Both the position numbers and the translations under genes were made by a program. DNA of 64,000 nt from DATARH01 sp963778385 (GTDB taxonomy: Bacteria > Pseudomonadota > Alphaproteobacteria > ATCC43930 > CGMCC-115725), in the NCBI GenBank assembly GCA_963778385.1, contig CAVZUA010000021.1, forward strand, positions 25,290 through 89,289, written 5' to 3'. Numbering within the stretch: the first letter of the stretch is position 1; every line of letters begins with the position of its first letter. The notes under the pieces were generated by a model. The model did no database searches, was not told the DNA's origin, and was given only the letters and a program-made list of their open reading frames with translations. Shown here piece by piece: positions 33,868-43,337 of the stretch.

Positions 33868-36387
33868 TCACTCGTGGCGCAATTGCGGTGCGGCGGAAGC
33901 GCCGAGCACGCGCCAGGTGCCGGCGAAGCCGAGCGCCATCGTCACGGCGACGGCCGCGCCCAGCAGCGCGGTGAGCGGCGCCGGCGCGAAATGCCAATCC
34001 GCATCGAGCGGACCAGTGACGAGCAGCCAGGCGATAAGCGTCCCGAGGACCGCCGCGATCGCCCCGCCGACCAGGCCCATCAGCCCGTATTCGACGAGGA
34101 AGGAGGCGGCGATCGTCCGCCGAGTCGCGCCCAGCACCTTGAGCACCACCGCCTCGTAGACACGGCGCCGGTAATCGGCGGCGACCGCCCCGCCCAGCAC
34201 CAGCGCACCGGCCAGCAGCGTCACCAGCGCCGCCAGCCGGATCGTCATGCCGATCGCGGCGATGATCCGCTGGATCGCGTCGAGCGCGTCGCGCACCGGG
34301 ATCGCCGACACATTGGGGTACTGCTCGACCACATGGCCGACCAGCGCCTCTTCGGCGCCTTTTGGCAGCCACACCGCCGCAAGCACGGTGTGCGGCGCCG
34401 CTTCGAGCGTGCCCGGCGCAAAGACGATGGCGAAATTGATCCCTAGATGGGTCCATTCGATGCTGCGCAGATTGGCGATCGTCGCGGTGATATCGCGGCC
34501 GAGCACATTGACGCTCAGCGTGTCGCCGATCTTGAGTCCCATGCCGCGCGCCAGCGTGGCGTCGAATGAAATCAGCGGCGGACCGTGGTAATCGGCGGGC
34601 CACCATTGCCCGGCGACGAGCTCCGACCCTTTCGGCGGCGTCGCCGCGTAGGTCAGCCCGCGATCGCTGCGCAGCGCCCATTGCGCCTCGGGCGCGACAT
34701 GCGCCGCCTCGACCGGCACGCCATTGAGCTGGGTGATGCGCCCGCGCAGCATCGGCACCTCGTCCATCCGTGCGTCGGGAATAGCGCGCACGAGTGCCGA
34801 GAAGCCGTCGCGTTGCGCCGGCTGGATGTCGAGAAAGAAGTCGGCCGGCGCGCCCTCGGCGATGCTGGTCTCGATCTCGCGGCTGAGGCTCGCCTGCACC
34901 AATGCCACCGCGACCAGCACGGTGAGCCCGATTCCCAGCGCCAGCACGACGCGCGCGGTCGGCGCACCGGGCCGGTGGAGATTGGTCAGCGCCAAGCGCA
35001 ACACCATGCGGCGCGGCCGGCGGATCCGCCGGGCTGCCGCAACGACCAGCGTCCCCGCTACGCGAAACACCGCGAAGGCGACGACGGCGCCGGCGACATA
35101 CCACAGCGCGACGCGCCGATCGGGTGCATTGACGACAACCAGCGCCGCGAGCGCCAGCGCCGCCGCCCCGGTCGCGGCCAGCGCGGCGAGCGGCGGCAGG
35201 CGCGGCGCCGGGGCGACGATGTCGCGAAACAGCGCCGCCGGCGCCACGCGCCCGATGCCGCTCAGCGGCAGCAGCGTGAAAAGCAGCACCACAAGGCCGC
35301 CCTCCGCCGCGGCGAGCGCCAACGGCAGCGGGTGCGGCCCGAGCCGCAGCGGCACAGGCAGAACTTTTGCCACAAACGGCGCCACGGCGACCGGCACCAG
35401 CGCGCCCAGGGCGAGTCCTGCGGCGATGCCGGCGGCCGCCAGCACGCCGATCTGTACCGCATAGGCCGCAAACACCAGCCGGGTGGAGGCGCCGAGCGAC
35501 TTCAGCGTCGCGATCGTCGCGCCCTTGCCGGCGATGAAATAGGCGACGGCGCTGCCGATGCCGATCCCGCCGACAAGCAGCGCGGTGACCCCGACCAGCC
35601 CAAGAAACAACGCAATGCGGTCGATGAAGCGCTGTAAGAAGGGGCTCGCTTGATTCGCGGTGCGCACCTGCCAGCCGGCCTCGGGGAATCCGTCGCGTGC
35701 TTCGCGTACCCAAGCCGCCGCGTCGCTGCCGGGCGGCAGTTTGATGCGGTAGTCGTAAGTGACGAGCGCGCCGGGCTGCAGCAGCCCGGTTTGCGGCAGC
35801 GCCGCCGCCGCGACGATAACCCCCGGCCCGAACGCCAGCCCGCTCAGCGCCGCGTCCGGGACGCGCTCGGTCGTCGCGCTCAGCTCCAGCGCCGCGGCGC
35901 CGATCCTGAACCTGTCGCCGATCTTGAGCCCGAGCCGGGTCGCCACCGCCGGATCGGCGACCGCACCGTAGACGCCGTCCCTTGCGGCCAGCACGTCCGC
36001 GAGGTCCTGCGGCGGGCTCAGCCCCACCGTGCCATACAGCGGGTAGGCGTCGTCGACGGCTTTCAGTTCGATCAGCGTATGCCGTGCGCCGTCGAGCGAC
36101 ACCGCCATCGCCCGCAGCAATGCGATCTCCGAGACCTTCCCGCTCGCCGCAAGGAACTGGCGCTCGGCCGGGGCGGCCTGGCGATGCGCCAGCCGCGCCG
36201 CGACGTCGCCGCCGAACAGCGTGCGCGCGTCGTCGCGGATCGCCGACCCGACCGACGCGCCCAGCGAGCCGATCCCGGCGATCGCCGCCACCCCGAGCAC
36301 CAGGCAGGCGAGAAAGATGCGGAACCCGCGCACCCCGCCGCGCAATTCTCGCGCGGCGAGGCGGAGGGGGTAGGACCACGATGTCAC
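33868..36387 (-). CDS. FtsX-like ABC transporter permease (YbbP type)
   Basis: An 839-residue large permease of the MacB/FtsX superfamily, the kind encoded next to YbbA. About ten membrane segments are arranged in two FtsX domains: TM1 near residues 22-45, a set of three near 260-360, further segments at 380-440 and 470-495, and a C-terminal set near 700-830. The periplasmic parts carry GLKIGDRFRIGAAALELSATTERVPD near 155 and MGLKIGDTLSVNVLGRDITATI near 605, a repeated MacB-like core domain. It is coupled to the ATPase by an ATGA overlap. Likely exports or extracts a lipid or hydrophobic molecule. Confidence 0.88.
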   Translation of the reverse strand: MTSWSYPLRLAARELRGGVRGFRIFLACLVLGVAAIAGIGSLGASVGSAIRDDARTLFGGDVAARLAHRQAAPAERQFLAASGKVSEIALLRAMAVSLDGARHTLIELKAVDDAYPLYGTVGLSPPQDLADVLAARDGVYGAVADPAVATRLGLKIGDRFRIGAAALELSATTERVPDAALSGLAFGPGVIVAAAALPQTGLLQPGALVTYDYRIKLPPGSDAAAWVREARDGFPEAGWQVRTANQASPFLQRFIDRIALFLGLVGVTALLVGGIGIGSAVAYFIAGKGATIATLKSLGASTRLVFAAYAVQIGVLAAAGIAAGLALGALVPVAVAPFVAKVLPVPLRLGPHPLPLALAAAEGGLVVLLFTLLPLSGIGRVAPAALFRDIVAPAPRLPPLAALAATGAAALALAALVVVNAPDRRVALWYVAGAVVAFAVFRVAGTLVVAAARRIRRPRRMVLRLALTNLHRPGAPTARVVLALGIGLTVLVAVALVQASLSREIETSIAEGAPADFFLDIQPAQRDGFSALVRAIPDARMDEVPMLRGRITQLNGVPVEAAHVAPEAQWALRSDRGLTYAATPPKGSELVAGQWWPADYHGPPLISFDATLARGMGLKIGDTLSVNVLGRDITATIANLRSIEWTHLGINFAIVFAPGTLEAAPHTVLAAVWLPKGAEEALVGHVVEQYPNVSAIPVRDALDAIQRIIAAIGMTIRLAALVTLLAGALVLGGAVAADYRRRVYEAVVLKVLGATRRTIAASFLVEYGLMGLVGGAIAAVLGTLIAWLLVTGPLDADWHFAPAPLTALLGAAVAVTMALGFAGTWRVLGASAAPQLRHE

Positions 36388-37106
36388 AGCACACGTCGCA
36401 GCGGAGCGATGCGGCGATCATCGACGATACGGCCGTCGCTCATCCGCAATTGCCGCTCGCAACGCTCCGCGAGGCGTGGGTCGTGGGTAATCAGCAACAG
36501 GCTCGTGCCCTGGCGCGCGTGCTCGGCGAACAGGCATTCGATGACGACATCGCCGGTGGCCTGGTCGAGATTGCCGGTGGGCTCATCGGCCAGCAACAAT
36601 TGCGGTCCGCCGACAACGGCTCGGGCGATCGCCACGCGCTGCTGCTCGCCGCCGGAGAGCTGCGCCGGGTAATGCGTGAGCCGCTCGGCCAGTCCGACGC
36701 GCGCCAGCGCCGCGGCGGCGGCATCGAAGGCATCGGCGTGCCTCGCCAGCTCTAGCGGGATTGCGACGTTTTCGAGCGCATTCATCGTCGGGATCAGGTG
36801 AAACGCCTGAAAGACGATGCCGACATGCCGCCGGCGCAGCCGGGCGAGCCCGTCCTCGTCGAGGCCGCCGAGATCGTTGCCCGCGACGGCGACGCGCCCG
36901 GCGCTCGGCCTCTCCAACCCGGCCGCCACCATCATCAGCGTCGACTTGCCGGACCCCGAGGGACCAAGCAGCGCCACGGTCTCACCGGTGCCGATCTCCA
37001 GCGAAACGCCGCGCAAGATGTTGACGGGTCCCGCCGCGCTCCCCAGTGTTAGATGCACGTTTTCCACGACCACGAGCGGGCTGCCGAAATGGTGCGAGGT
37101 GGTCAT
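36384..37106 (-). CDS. ABC transporter ATP-binding protein (YbbA/LolD type)
   Basis: A 240-residue ATPase. Walker A is GPSGSGKSTLMM near residue 45, Q-loop FQAFHLIPTMNALENVAIPLEL near 95-115, signature LSGGEQQRVAIARAVV near 148, Walker B LLLADEPTGNLD near 170 and H-loop LLLITHD near 205. ATG 37106 is used; the 33 earlier in-frame residues are unlike the family. It overlaps the permease by 4 bp. The divergent arylesterase reproduces the E. coli ybbA-ybbP / tesA arrangement. Confidence 0.9.
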   Translation of the reverse strand: MTTSHHFGSPLVVVENVHLTLGSAAGPVNILRGVSLEIGTGETVALLGPSGSGKSTLMMVAAGLERPSAGRVAVAGNDLGGLDEDGLARLRRRHVGIVFQAFHLIPTMNALENVAIPLELARHADAFDAAAAALARVGLAERLTHYPAQLSGGEQQRVAIARAVVGGPQLLLADEPTGNLDQATGDVVIECLFAEHARQGTSLLLITHDPRLAERCERQLRMSDGRIVDDRRIAPLRRVL

Positions 37107-37198
37107 GTCGCTAAAAACCGGAGAGCCGCGCAAAAGCTTCGTCGATATGGCGCGCGCTCTTTGGTTTTCAACGCGGCGGCTCGTCTCGTGGCCTTTTA

Positions 37199-37296
37199 CC
37201 CCCACCCCGACCCTCCCCCGCCAGCGGGGGAGGGGGTTTCACGTGCGGGCGCTTCCTTCCCCCTCCCCCGCTGGCGGGGGAGGGTCGGGGTGGGGG
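37199..37296. mobile_element. Family D inverted-repeat element, copy 2, inside a gene start
   Basis: A 98-bp element with arms CCCCCACCCCGACCCTCCCC...GCGGGGGAGGG and the inverse copy, around a middle (GGTTTCACGTGCGGGCGCTT). It resembles 23537-23639 in arms but not in middle. It sits between a positively charged N-terminal coding stretch (frame of ATG 37147) and the hydrophobic core of the arylesterase signal peptide, which is now in another frame. Confidence 0.85.
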
Positions 37297-37901
37297 TTGT
37301 CGTCCTTGCTCTATTGACCCTCGCCTCCGTGCCTGCCTCAGCAAAGACGCCGGCAATCCTCGCCTTTGGCGACAGCCTGACCGCCGGGCTCGGGCTGCCG
37401 GCGGGTGAGGCGTTTCCCGCGCGGCTGCAGGCGCGGCTCAAGGACGAGGGCATCGACGTCAAGCTCGTCAATGGCGGCGTGTCGGGCGACACCACGACCG
37501 CCGGGCTGGCCCGGCTCGACTGGGCGCTCGCCGACAAGCCCGATTTCGTCATCCTGGCGCTCGGCGCCAACGATGCCCTCAGGGGCATCGACCCCAAGCT
37601 CGTGCGCGCCAACCTCGACAAAATGATCGACAAGATCCAGGCAACCGGCGCCAGAGTCCTGCTGCTCGGCATGCTGGCGCCGACCAATTGGGGCGCGGAA
37701 TACCAGCGCGCGTTCAATAATATCTACCCCGAGCTGGCAAAGGCGCATGATGTGCCGCTCTATCCGTTTTTCCTGGAGGGCGTGGCGATGAACCCGGCGT
37801 TCAATCAGCCCGACGGAATGCACCCGAACGAACGCGGTGTCGCGGTCATGGTCGACCGCATCGCGCCCCTGGTCGCCAAGATGGTGGGAGGCAAGTCATG
37901 A
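37290..37901 (+). CDS. Arylesterase/TesA-like SGNH hydrolase, start rebuilt by a repeat
   Basis: A 203-residue periplasmic SGNH-fold esterase/lysophospholipase (TesA group). Block I is ILAFGDSLTAGLGLPAGEAF, block III GANDALRG, block V DGMHPNERG with the Asp-His pair. The hydrophobic VVVLALLTLASVPASA is a signal-peptide core. GTG 37290 lies at the edge of the repeat, with GGGGGAGGG five bases upstream, also from the repeat; GTG 37188 is an alternative that would add a repeat-encoded, Arg-containing stretch. The pre-insertion start was perhaps ATG 37147 (MARALWFSTRRLVSWPF), now out of frame. Couples by ATGA to the FIST gene. Confidence 0.8.
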   Translation: MGVVVLALLTLASVPASAKTPAILAFGDSLTAGLGLPAGEAFPARLQARLKDEGIDVKLVNGGVSGDTTTAGLARLDWALADKPDFVILALGANDALRGIDPKLVRANLDKMIDKIQATGARVLLLGMLAPTNWGAEYQRAFNNIYPELAKAHDVPLYPFFLEGVAMNPAFNQPDGMHPNERGVAVMVDRIAPLVAKMVGGKS

Positions 37902-39031
37902 GTGCTGGTTTCGCATCCGCCTTTGCCGCCGGAGACCCCACGACGCTGGGCGCCCGCTTGTTGTCGCAACTGAATCCTGAGGCCGAGGCGACGCTCGGCA
38001 TTCTCTATGTCAGCGAGCCGGCGGCGGCGGTGCTGCCGGCGCTGGTCGACGAACTCGCCGCCGGTACCGGCATCGCGTACTGGACCGGCGGCGTCGGGCT
38101 TGGCGTCTGCGCCAACGGCGAAGAGGTCTACGACCGGCCCGCCGCGGCGGTGCTGACCGCCGCGGTCCCGGAAAACGCGTTCCGCATCTTCGCTTCCACC
38201 GGCGACCCGGCGGCCGACCTGCCGCGCCTTCACGGCCGCTGGATCGAGGCGACGCAACCGATCCTGGCGCTGGTGCACGCCGACCCGCGCTGCCCCGATC
38301 TGCTGCGCGCGGCGATCGATGCCGGCGCGGCGAGCGGCGCGTTCCTGGTCGGCGGCCTGGTCTCGCACCGCACCCGCGCGACGGTCGTCGCCCGCACCCC
38401 CGCCAGCAACGACAGCGGCACCGGCGCCGGCGGTATGGCCGGGCTGATGCTGGCGCCGGAGGTCGGCGTCGCCACCGCGCTCTCACAAGGCTGCGTGCCG
38501 ATCGGCCCGGTGCGGCGGATCGACGAGGCGCGCGACAATGTCGTCATGGCGATCGACGGCCGGCCGGCGCTCGATGTGTTTCGCGAGGATATCGGCCCGG
38601 CGCTGGCGCAGGATATGCGCCGGCTCGGCGGGGTAATCTTTGCCGGGCTGCCGGTGACCGGCTCCGACACCGGCGATTACCTGGTGCGCAACCTGATGGC
38701 GATCGACCCGGGCCAGGGCTGGATCGTGCTCGGCGCCGAGGTGTCGCCGGGCGACCCGATCCTGTTCTGCCGCCGCGATCCCGACAGCGCCAGGCAGGAT
38801 CTGGCCCGCATGGTCAAGCAGCTCGCCGGCCGGCTCAGCGGCCCGCCCAAGGCCGGGATCTATGTCAGCTGCGTCGCGCGCGGCGTCTCGCTGTTCGGCG
38901 ACGAAGGCGTCGAGACGACGATCATCCACGAAACCCTCGGCGATTTCCCGCTGGTCGGCTTTTTCGCCAACGGCGAAATCTCCCGTGACCGGCTCTACGG
39001 GCACACGGGGATTTTGACGCTGTTTACCTAG
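37898..39031 (+). CDS. FIST domain signal-transduction protein
   Basis: A 377-residue protein with FIST_N (about 20-200) and FIST_C (about 215-360) domains, proposed small-ligand sensors. Seen: LGILYVSEPAAAVLPALVDELAAGTG near residue 35, YWTGGVGLGVCANGEEVYDRPAAAVL near 60-88, GAFLVGGLVSHRTRATVVA near 145, QGCVPIGPVRRIDEARDNVVMAIDGRPALDVF near 195-228, and SCVARGVSLFGDEGVETTIIHETLGDFPLVGFFANGEI near 325-362. It has no fused kinase or cyclase. ATG overlaps the arylesterase stop. Confidence 0.88.
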   Translation: MSAGFASAFAAGDPTTLGARLLSQLNPEAEATLGILYVSEPAAAVLPALVDELAAGTGIAYWTGGVGLGVCANGEEVYDRPAAAVLTAAVPENAFRIFASTGDPAADLPRLHGRWIEATQPILALVHADPRCPDLLRAAIDAGAASGAFLVGGLVSHRTRATVVARTPASNDSGTGAGGMAGLMLAPEVGVATALSQGCVPIGPVRRIDEARDNVVMAIDGRPALDVFREDIGPALAQDMRRLGGVIFAGLPVTGSDTGDYLVRNLMAIDPGQGWIVLGAEVSPGDPILFCRRDPDSARQDLARMVKQLAGRLSGPPKAGIYVSCVARGVSLFGDEGVETTIIHETLGDFPLVGFFANGEISRDRLYGHTGILTLFT

Positions 39032-39034
39032 CGC

Positions 39035-39113
39035 ATGTCGCCCCGGCGAAGGCCGGGACCACTTTTCCGCGCCGGTGACGAGTGATAGGTGGGGCCCGAC
39101 TTTCGCCGGGACG
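39035..39113. repeat. Intergenic inverted repeat, family B copy 3
   Basis: CCCCGGCGAAGGCCGGGACC and, inverted, GGGGCCCGACTTTCGCCGGG flank a short middle, between two rightward genes. Confidence 0.7.
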
Positions 39114-39126
39114 ACAAGGAAGCAGA

Positions 39127-39663
39127 ATGCTCCGCCTGTTTGTCGGGATCGAGTTTCCGCCCGAACTGAAACTGCGGCTGTCGCTGCTGCAGAGCGGGGT
39201 GGCCGGCGCGAGATGGGTCGACCCCGGCAATTTCCACCTGACCCTGCGCTTTATCGGCGAGGTCGACGAGGGCACCGCCGCCGATGTCGACGAGGCCTTG
39301 CTGTGCATCAAGGCGCGGCCGTTTTCCTTGCAGCTCGGCGGCACTGGCGCATTCGGCGGCGACAGGCCGCGGCAACTCTGGGTCGGCGTCGAGCGCGAGC
39401 CGGCGTTGGCGACGCTGCAAGGCAAGATCGAGTTGGCGCTGATCCGCGTCGGCCTGCCGCCTGAGCCGCGCAAATTCGCCCCGCATGTGACGCTCGCCCG
39501 GCTGCGCGACCCGAAACGCGGCGACATCCAGCAATTTCTCGCGGCGCATGCGCAATTCCGCGCCGAACCACTGCGCGTCGGCCGCTTCAGCCTGATCGCC
39601 AGCTACCCGACAAAGGCCGGCTCGGTTTATGAAGACCAGGCGGATTATCAACTGACTGGCTGA
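39127..39663 (+). CDS. thpR: RNA 2',3'-cyclic phosphodiesterase (ThpR)
   Basis: A 178-residue 2H phosphoesterase. Start ATG 39127 gives MLRLFVGIEFPPELKLRLSLL, the family N-terminus; AAGGAAG is just upstream. The two catalytic H-x-T motifs are HLTLRFIGEVDEG near residue 38 and HVTLARLRD near 122. It opens RNA 2',3'-cyclic phosphates to 2'-phosphates in the cytoplasm. The EVE gene follows 11 bp downstream, likely in one transcript. Confidence 0.92.
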   Translation: MLRLFVGIEFPPELKLRLSLLQSGVAGARWVDPGNFHLTLRFIGEVDEGTAADVDEALLCIKARPFSLQLGGTGAFGGDRPRQLWVGVEREPALATLQGKIELALIRVGLPPEPRKFAPHVTLARLRDPKRGDIQQFLAAHAQFRAEPLRVGRFSLIASYPTKAGSVYEDQADYQLTG

Positions 39664-39674
39664 GGGGGAAGTCG

Positions 39675-40088
39675 ATGGCGCATTGGCTCGTAAAATCCGA
39701 ACCGGCGAAATATTCCTGGGACCGGATGGTCGCCGACAAGCGCACCCATTGGGACGGCGTGCACAATTTCCAGGCGGCCAACAACATGAAGGCGATGAAA
39801 GAGGGCGACCACGCCTTCTTCTACCACTCGAACGAGGGCAAGGAGATCGTCGGAGTGGTCGAGATCGTCCGGGCCTTTTACCCCAACCCCGCCGAGCCGA
39901 GCCTGCATTTCGGCCTCGTCGATGTGGCCCCAGTGATGCCTGTCAAAAAGCCGGTGACCCTCACCGAGATGAAGGCGACGCCCGCGCTCAAGGACATGGC
40001 GCTGATCCGCCAGTCGCGGCTCTCGGTGTGTCTCGTCACCGACGCCGAGTGGGTGACGATCTGCGAGATGGCGGGGATCGATGCTTAA
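39675..40088 (+). CDS. EVE domain protein
   Basis: A 137-residue PUA-like EVE protein. MAHWLVKSEPAKYSWDRMVA, THWDGVHNFQAANNMKAMKEGDHAFFYHSNEGKEIVGVVEI near 25-65 and RQSRLSVCLVTDAEWVTICEMAG at the end are the family hallmarks; an aromatic cage for modified bases is expected from W and F residues here. Relatives bind modified cytosine or act in tRNA/DNA modification sensing. GGGGGAAGTCG precedes ATG 39675. Confidence 0.92.
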   Translation: MAHWLVKSEPAKYSWDRMVADKRTHWDGVHNFQAANNMKAMKEGDHAFFYHSNEGKEIVGVVEIVRAFYPNPAEPSLHFGLVDVAPVMPVKKPVTLTEMKATPALKDMALIRQSRLSVCLVTDAEWVTICEMAGIDA

Positions 40089-40109
40089 CTAGGTGATGGC
40101 ATCGGAAAA

Positions 40110-40168
40110 CCCCTCGCCCGCTTGCGGGAGAGGGTGGCTCCGGGCGCAGCCCGGAGACGGGTGAGGGT
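40110..40168. repeat. Family C repeat, arm upstream of DUF559
   Basis: A 59-bp arm starting CCCCTCGCCCGCTTGCGGGA and ending GACGGGTGAGGGT. Its last bases GAGGGT are the ribosome-binding site of the DUF559 gene. Its first 25 bases are the exact complement of 40537-40561. Confidence 0.9.
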
Positions 40169-40170
40169 CG

Positions 40171-40566
40171 ATGGCCAGCGAAATCGCCCGACAGCTGCGA
40201 AGAAATCAAACCGACGCCGAGCGTCGGCTGTGGATGGCCCTGCGGGATCGTCGATTGGCCGGATACAAGTTTCGACGCCAGCGCCCAGTGGGACCCTATG
40301 TCGTCGATTTCGTATCGATCCGGTTTCGCCTCGTAATCGAAGTCGACGGCAGCCAGCACGCCGACAGCGAAGCGGATACGCGGCGCACCGCGTGGCTCGA
40401 AAGATACGGCTGGCGAGTCGTTCGAGTATGGAACAACGAGGTGTCCGGCAGTCCCGGCGCAGTCGCCGAACATATTTTCAACGTGTTGCAATCGCGACCA
40501 ACCCTCACCCTCCCATCGCAGCCGCGATGGGCCCCTCCCTCTCCCGCAAGCGGGCGAGGGGCTTAA
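40171..40566 (+). CDS. DUF559 (Vsr-like endonuclease fold) protein between inverted repeats
   Basis: A 131-residue predicted PD-(D/E)xK-type nuclease. N-terminal QLRRNQTDAERRLWMALRDRRLAGYKFRRQ is the DUF559 signature; VGPYVVDFVSIRFRLVIEVDGSQH carries Asp46, Glu57 and Asp59, and RYGWRVVRVWNNEV the next strand. Residues from about 109 on (TLTLPSQPRWAPPSPASGRG) are read from the downstream repeat, which also gives the stop codon; the ribosome-binding site is in the upstream repeat. The gene is thus a unit with its own inverted repeats, set between an EVE gene and acs. DNA cleavage is inferred from fold only. Confidence 0.85.
   Translation: MASEIARQLRRNQTDAERRLWMALRDRRLAGYKFRRQRPVGPYVVDFVSIRFRLVIEVDGSQHADSEADTRRTAWLERYGWRVVRVWNNEVSGSPGAVAEHIFNVLQSRPTLTLPSQPRWAPPSPASGRGA
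40501..40561. repeat. Family C repeat, arm downstream of DUF559
   Basis: A 61-bp arm starting ACCCTCACCCTCCCATCG and ending GCAAGCGGGCGAGGGG. It overlaps the 3' end of the DUF559 reading frame. The arm types here and at 40110 equal those at 8439-8578, with the same lengths of 61 and 59 bp. Confidence 0.9.
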
Positions 40567-40632
40567 GAATTGCGCCCGTCGCTGCTCTGCGCCATATCTC
40601 AGAAAAGCGCGCAGCCGTATGGGAGGAGTGGG

Positions 40633-42575
<1,943 letters not shown>

Positions 42576-42579
<4 letters not shown>

Positions 42580-43103
42580 GCCGTCGTCCGGTCGATCGCC
42601 GCGGTGATCAGCCCCTCGGCTTCTTCCGGGCCGGCCCAGCGCAGGATCTTGACCCATTTGCCGGGTTCCAGATCCTTGTAGTGCCGGAAGAAATGGGCGA
42701 TCTGCTCGCATAGGATCGGCGGCAGGTCCTGGTATGATCTGACGTTCGTGTAGAACGGGTGAAGCGCATCGACCGGCACGGCGATGATTTTCTCGTCGCC
42801 GCCGTGCTCGTCTTCCATCAACAGCGCGCCGATCGGCCGGCAGCGCACCACCGCGCCCGGCACCACGGAGACCTGGCCGACGATCAGCACGTCGATCGGG
42901 TCGCCGTCGTCCGACAGCGTGTGCGGCACAAAGCCGTAATTGCCGGGATAGAACATCGCCGTGTGCAGAAAGCGATCGACAAAGACCGCGCCCGACGCCT
43001 TGTCGAGCTCGTATTTGACCGGGTTGCCGCCCTGCGGGATTTCGACGACGACATTGACGTCGCTCGGCGGGTGGCGGCCGACCGGGATTTTTGACACGTC
43101 CAT
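42576..43103 (-). CDS. ppa: Inorganic pyrophosphatase (family I)
   Basis: A 175-residue soluble pyrophosphatase, splitting PPi to phosphate. VVVEIPQGGNPVKYELDK near residue 18, FYPGNYGFVPHTLSDDGDPIDVLIVG near 50-77 (metal-binding DGDPIDVLV-type signature), and DALHPFYTNVRSYQDLPP near 110 followed by FFRHYKDLEPGKWVKILRWAG. ATG 43103 is preferred to an earlier in-frame start. It is convergent with acs, whose reaction makes PPi, so the product would pull acetate activation forward. Confidence 0.95.
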
Positions 43104-43223
43104 CAGCGGCTCCTCTCCAGCTACGTCACCAACACCGAGGCAGCGGCACATCCGCGACGGCTTTCGGGCTGGAACATGATCGCGATGCGTTGAGGCGGTG
43201 AAGGGGATCCCAAAGAACGGGAT

Positions 43224-43325
43224 TTCTATTTCAAGGCAACCTGGCGAGCGATCGGCTCCCTCGGCAGCTTCTCACCGCAGGAATGCGCCAACTATCTCGT
43301 CAACTCAGGTTACGCTTCACCCTGA
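43224..43325 (+). pseudogene. IS630-type transposase, C-terminal remnant
   Basis: This short frame reads FYFKATWRAIGSLGSFSPQE then CANYLVNSGYASP and a stop. The ending with PxECANYxxxxGY is typical of the C-terminus of IS630/Tc1-family transposases. Nothing of the DDE domain remains upstream, where ppa begins, so only the last 30 or so codons survive. Confidence 0.55.
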
Positions 43326-43337
43326 GTCGATCGTGCT

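Noticed and set aside
33854..36421. 855-codon open frame on the same strand as the ABC permease but shifted
   Set aside because: It has low-complexity Arg/Gly/Ala composition, no family features, and lies wholly over a well-supported FtsX-type permease; long shadow frames are expected at this GC content.
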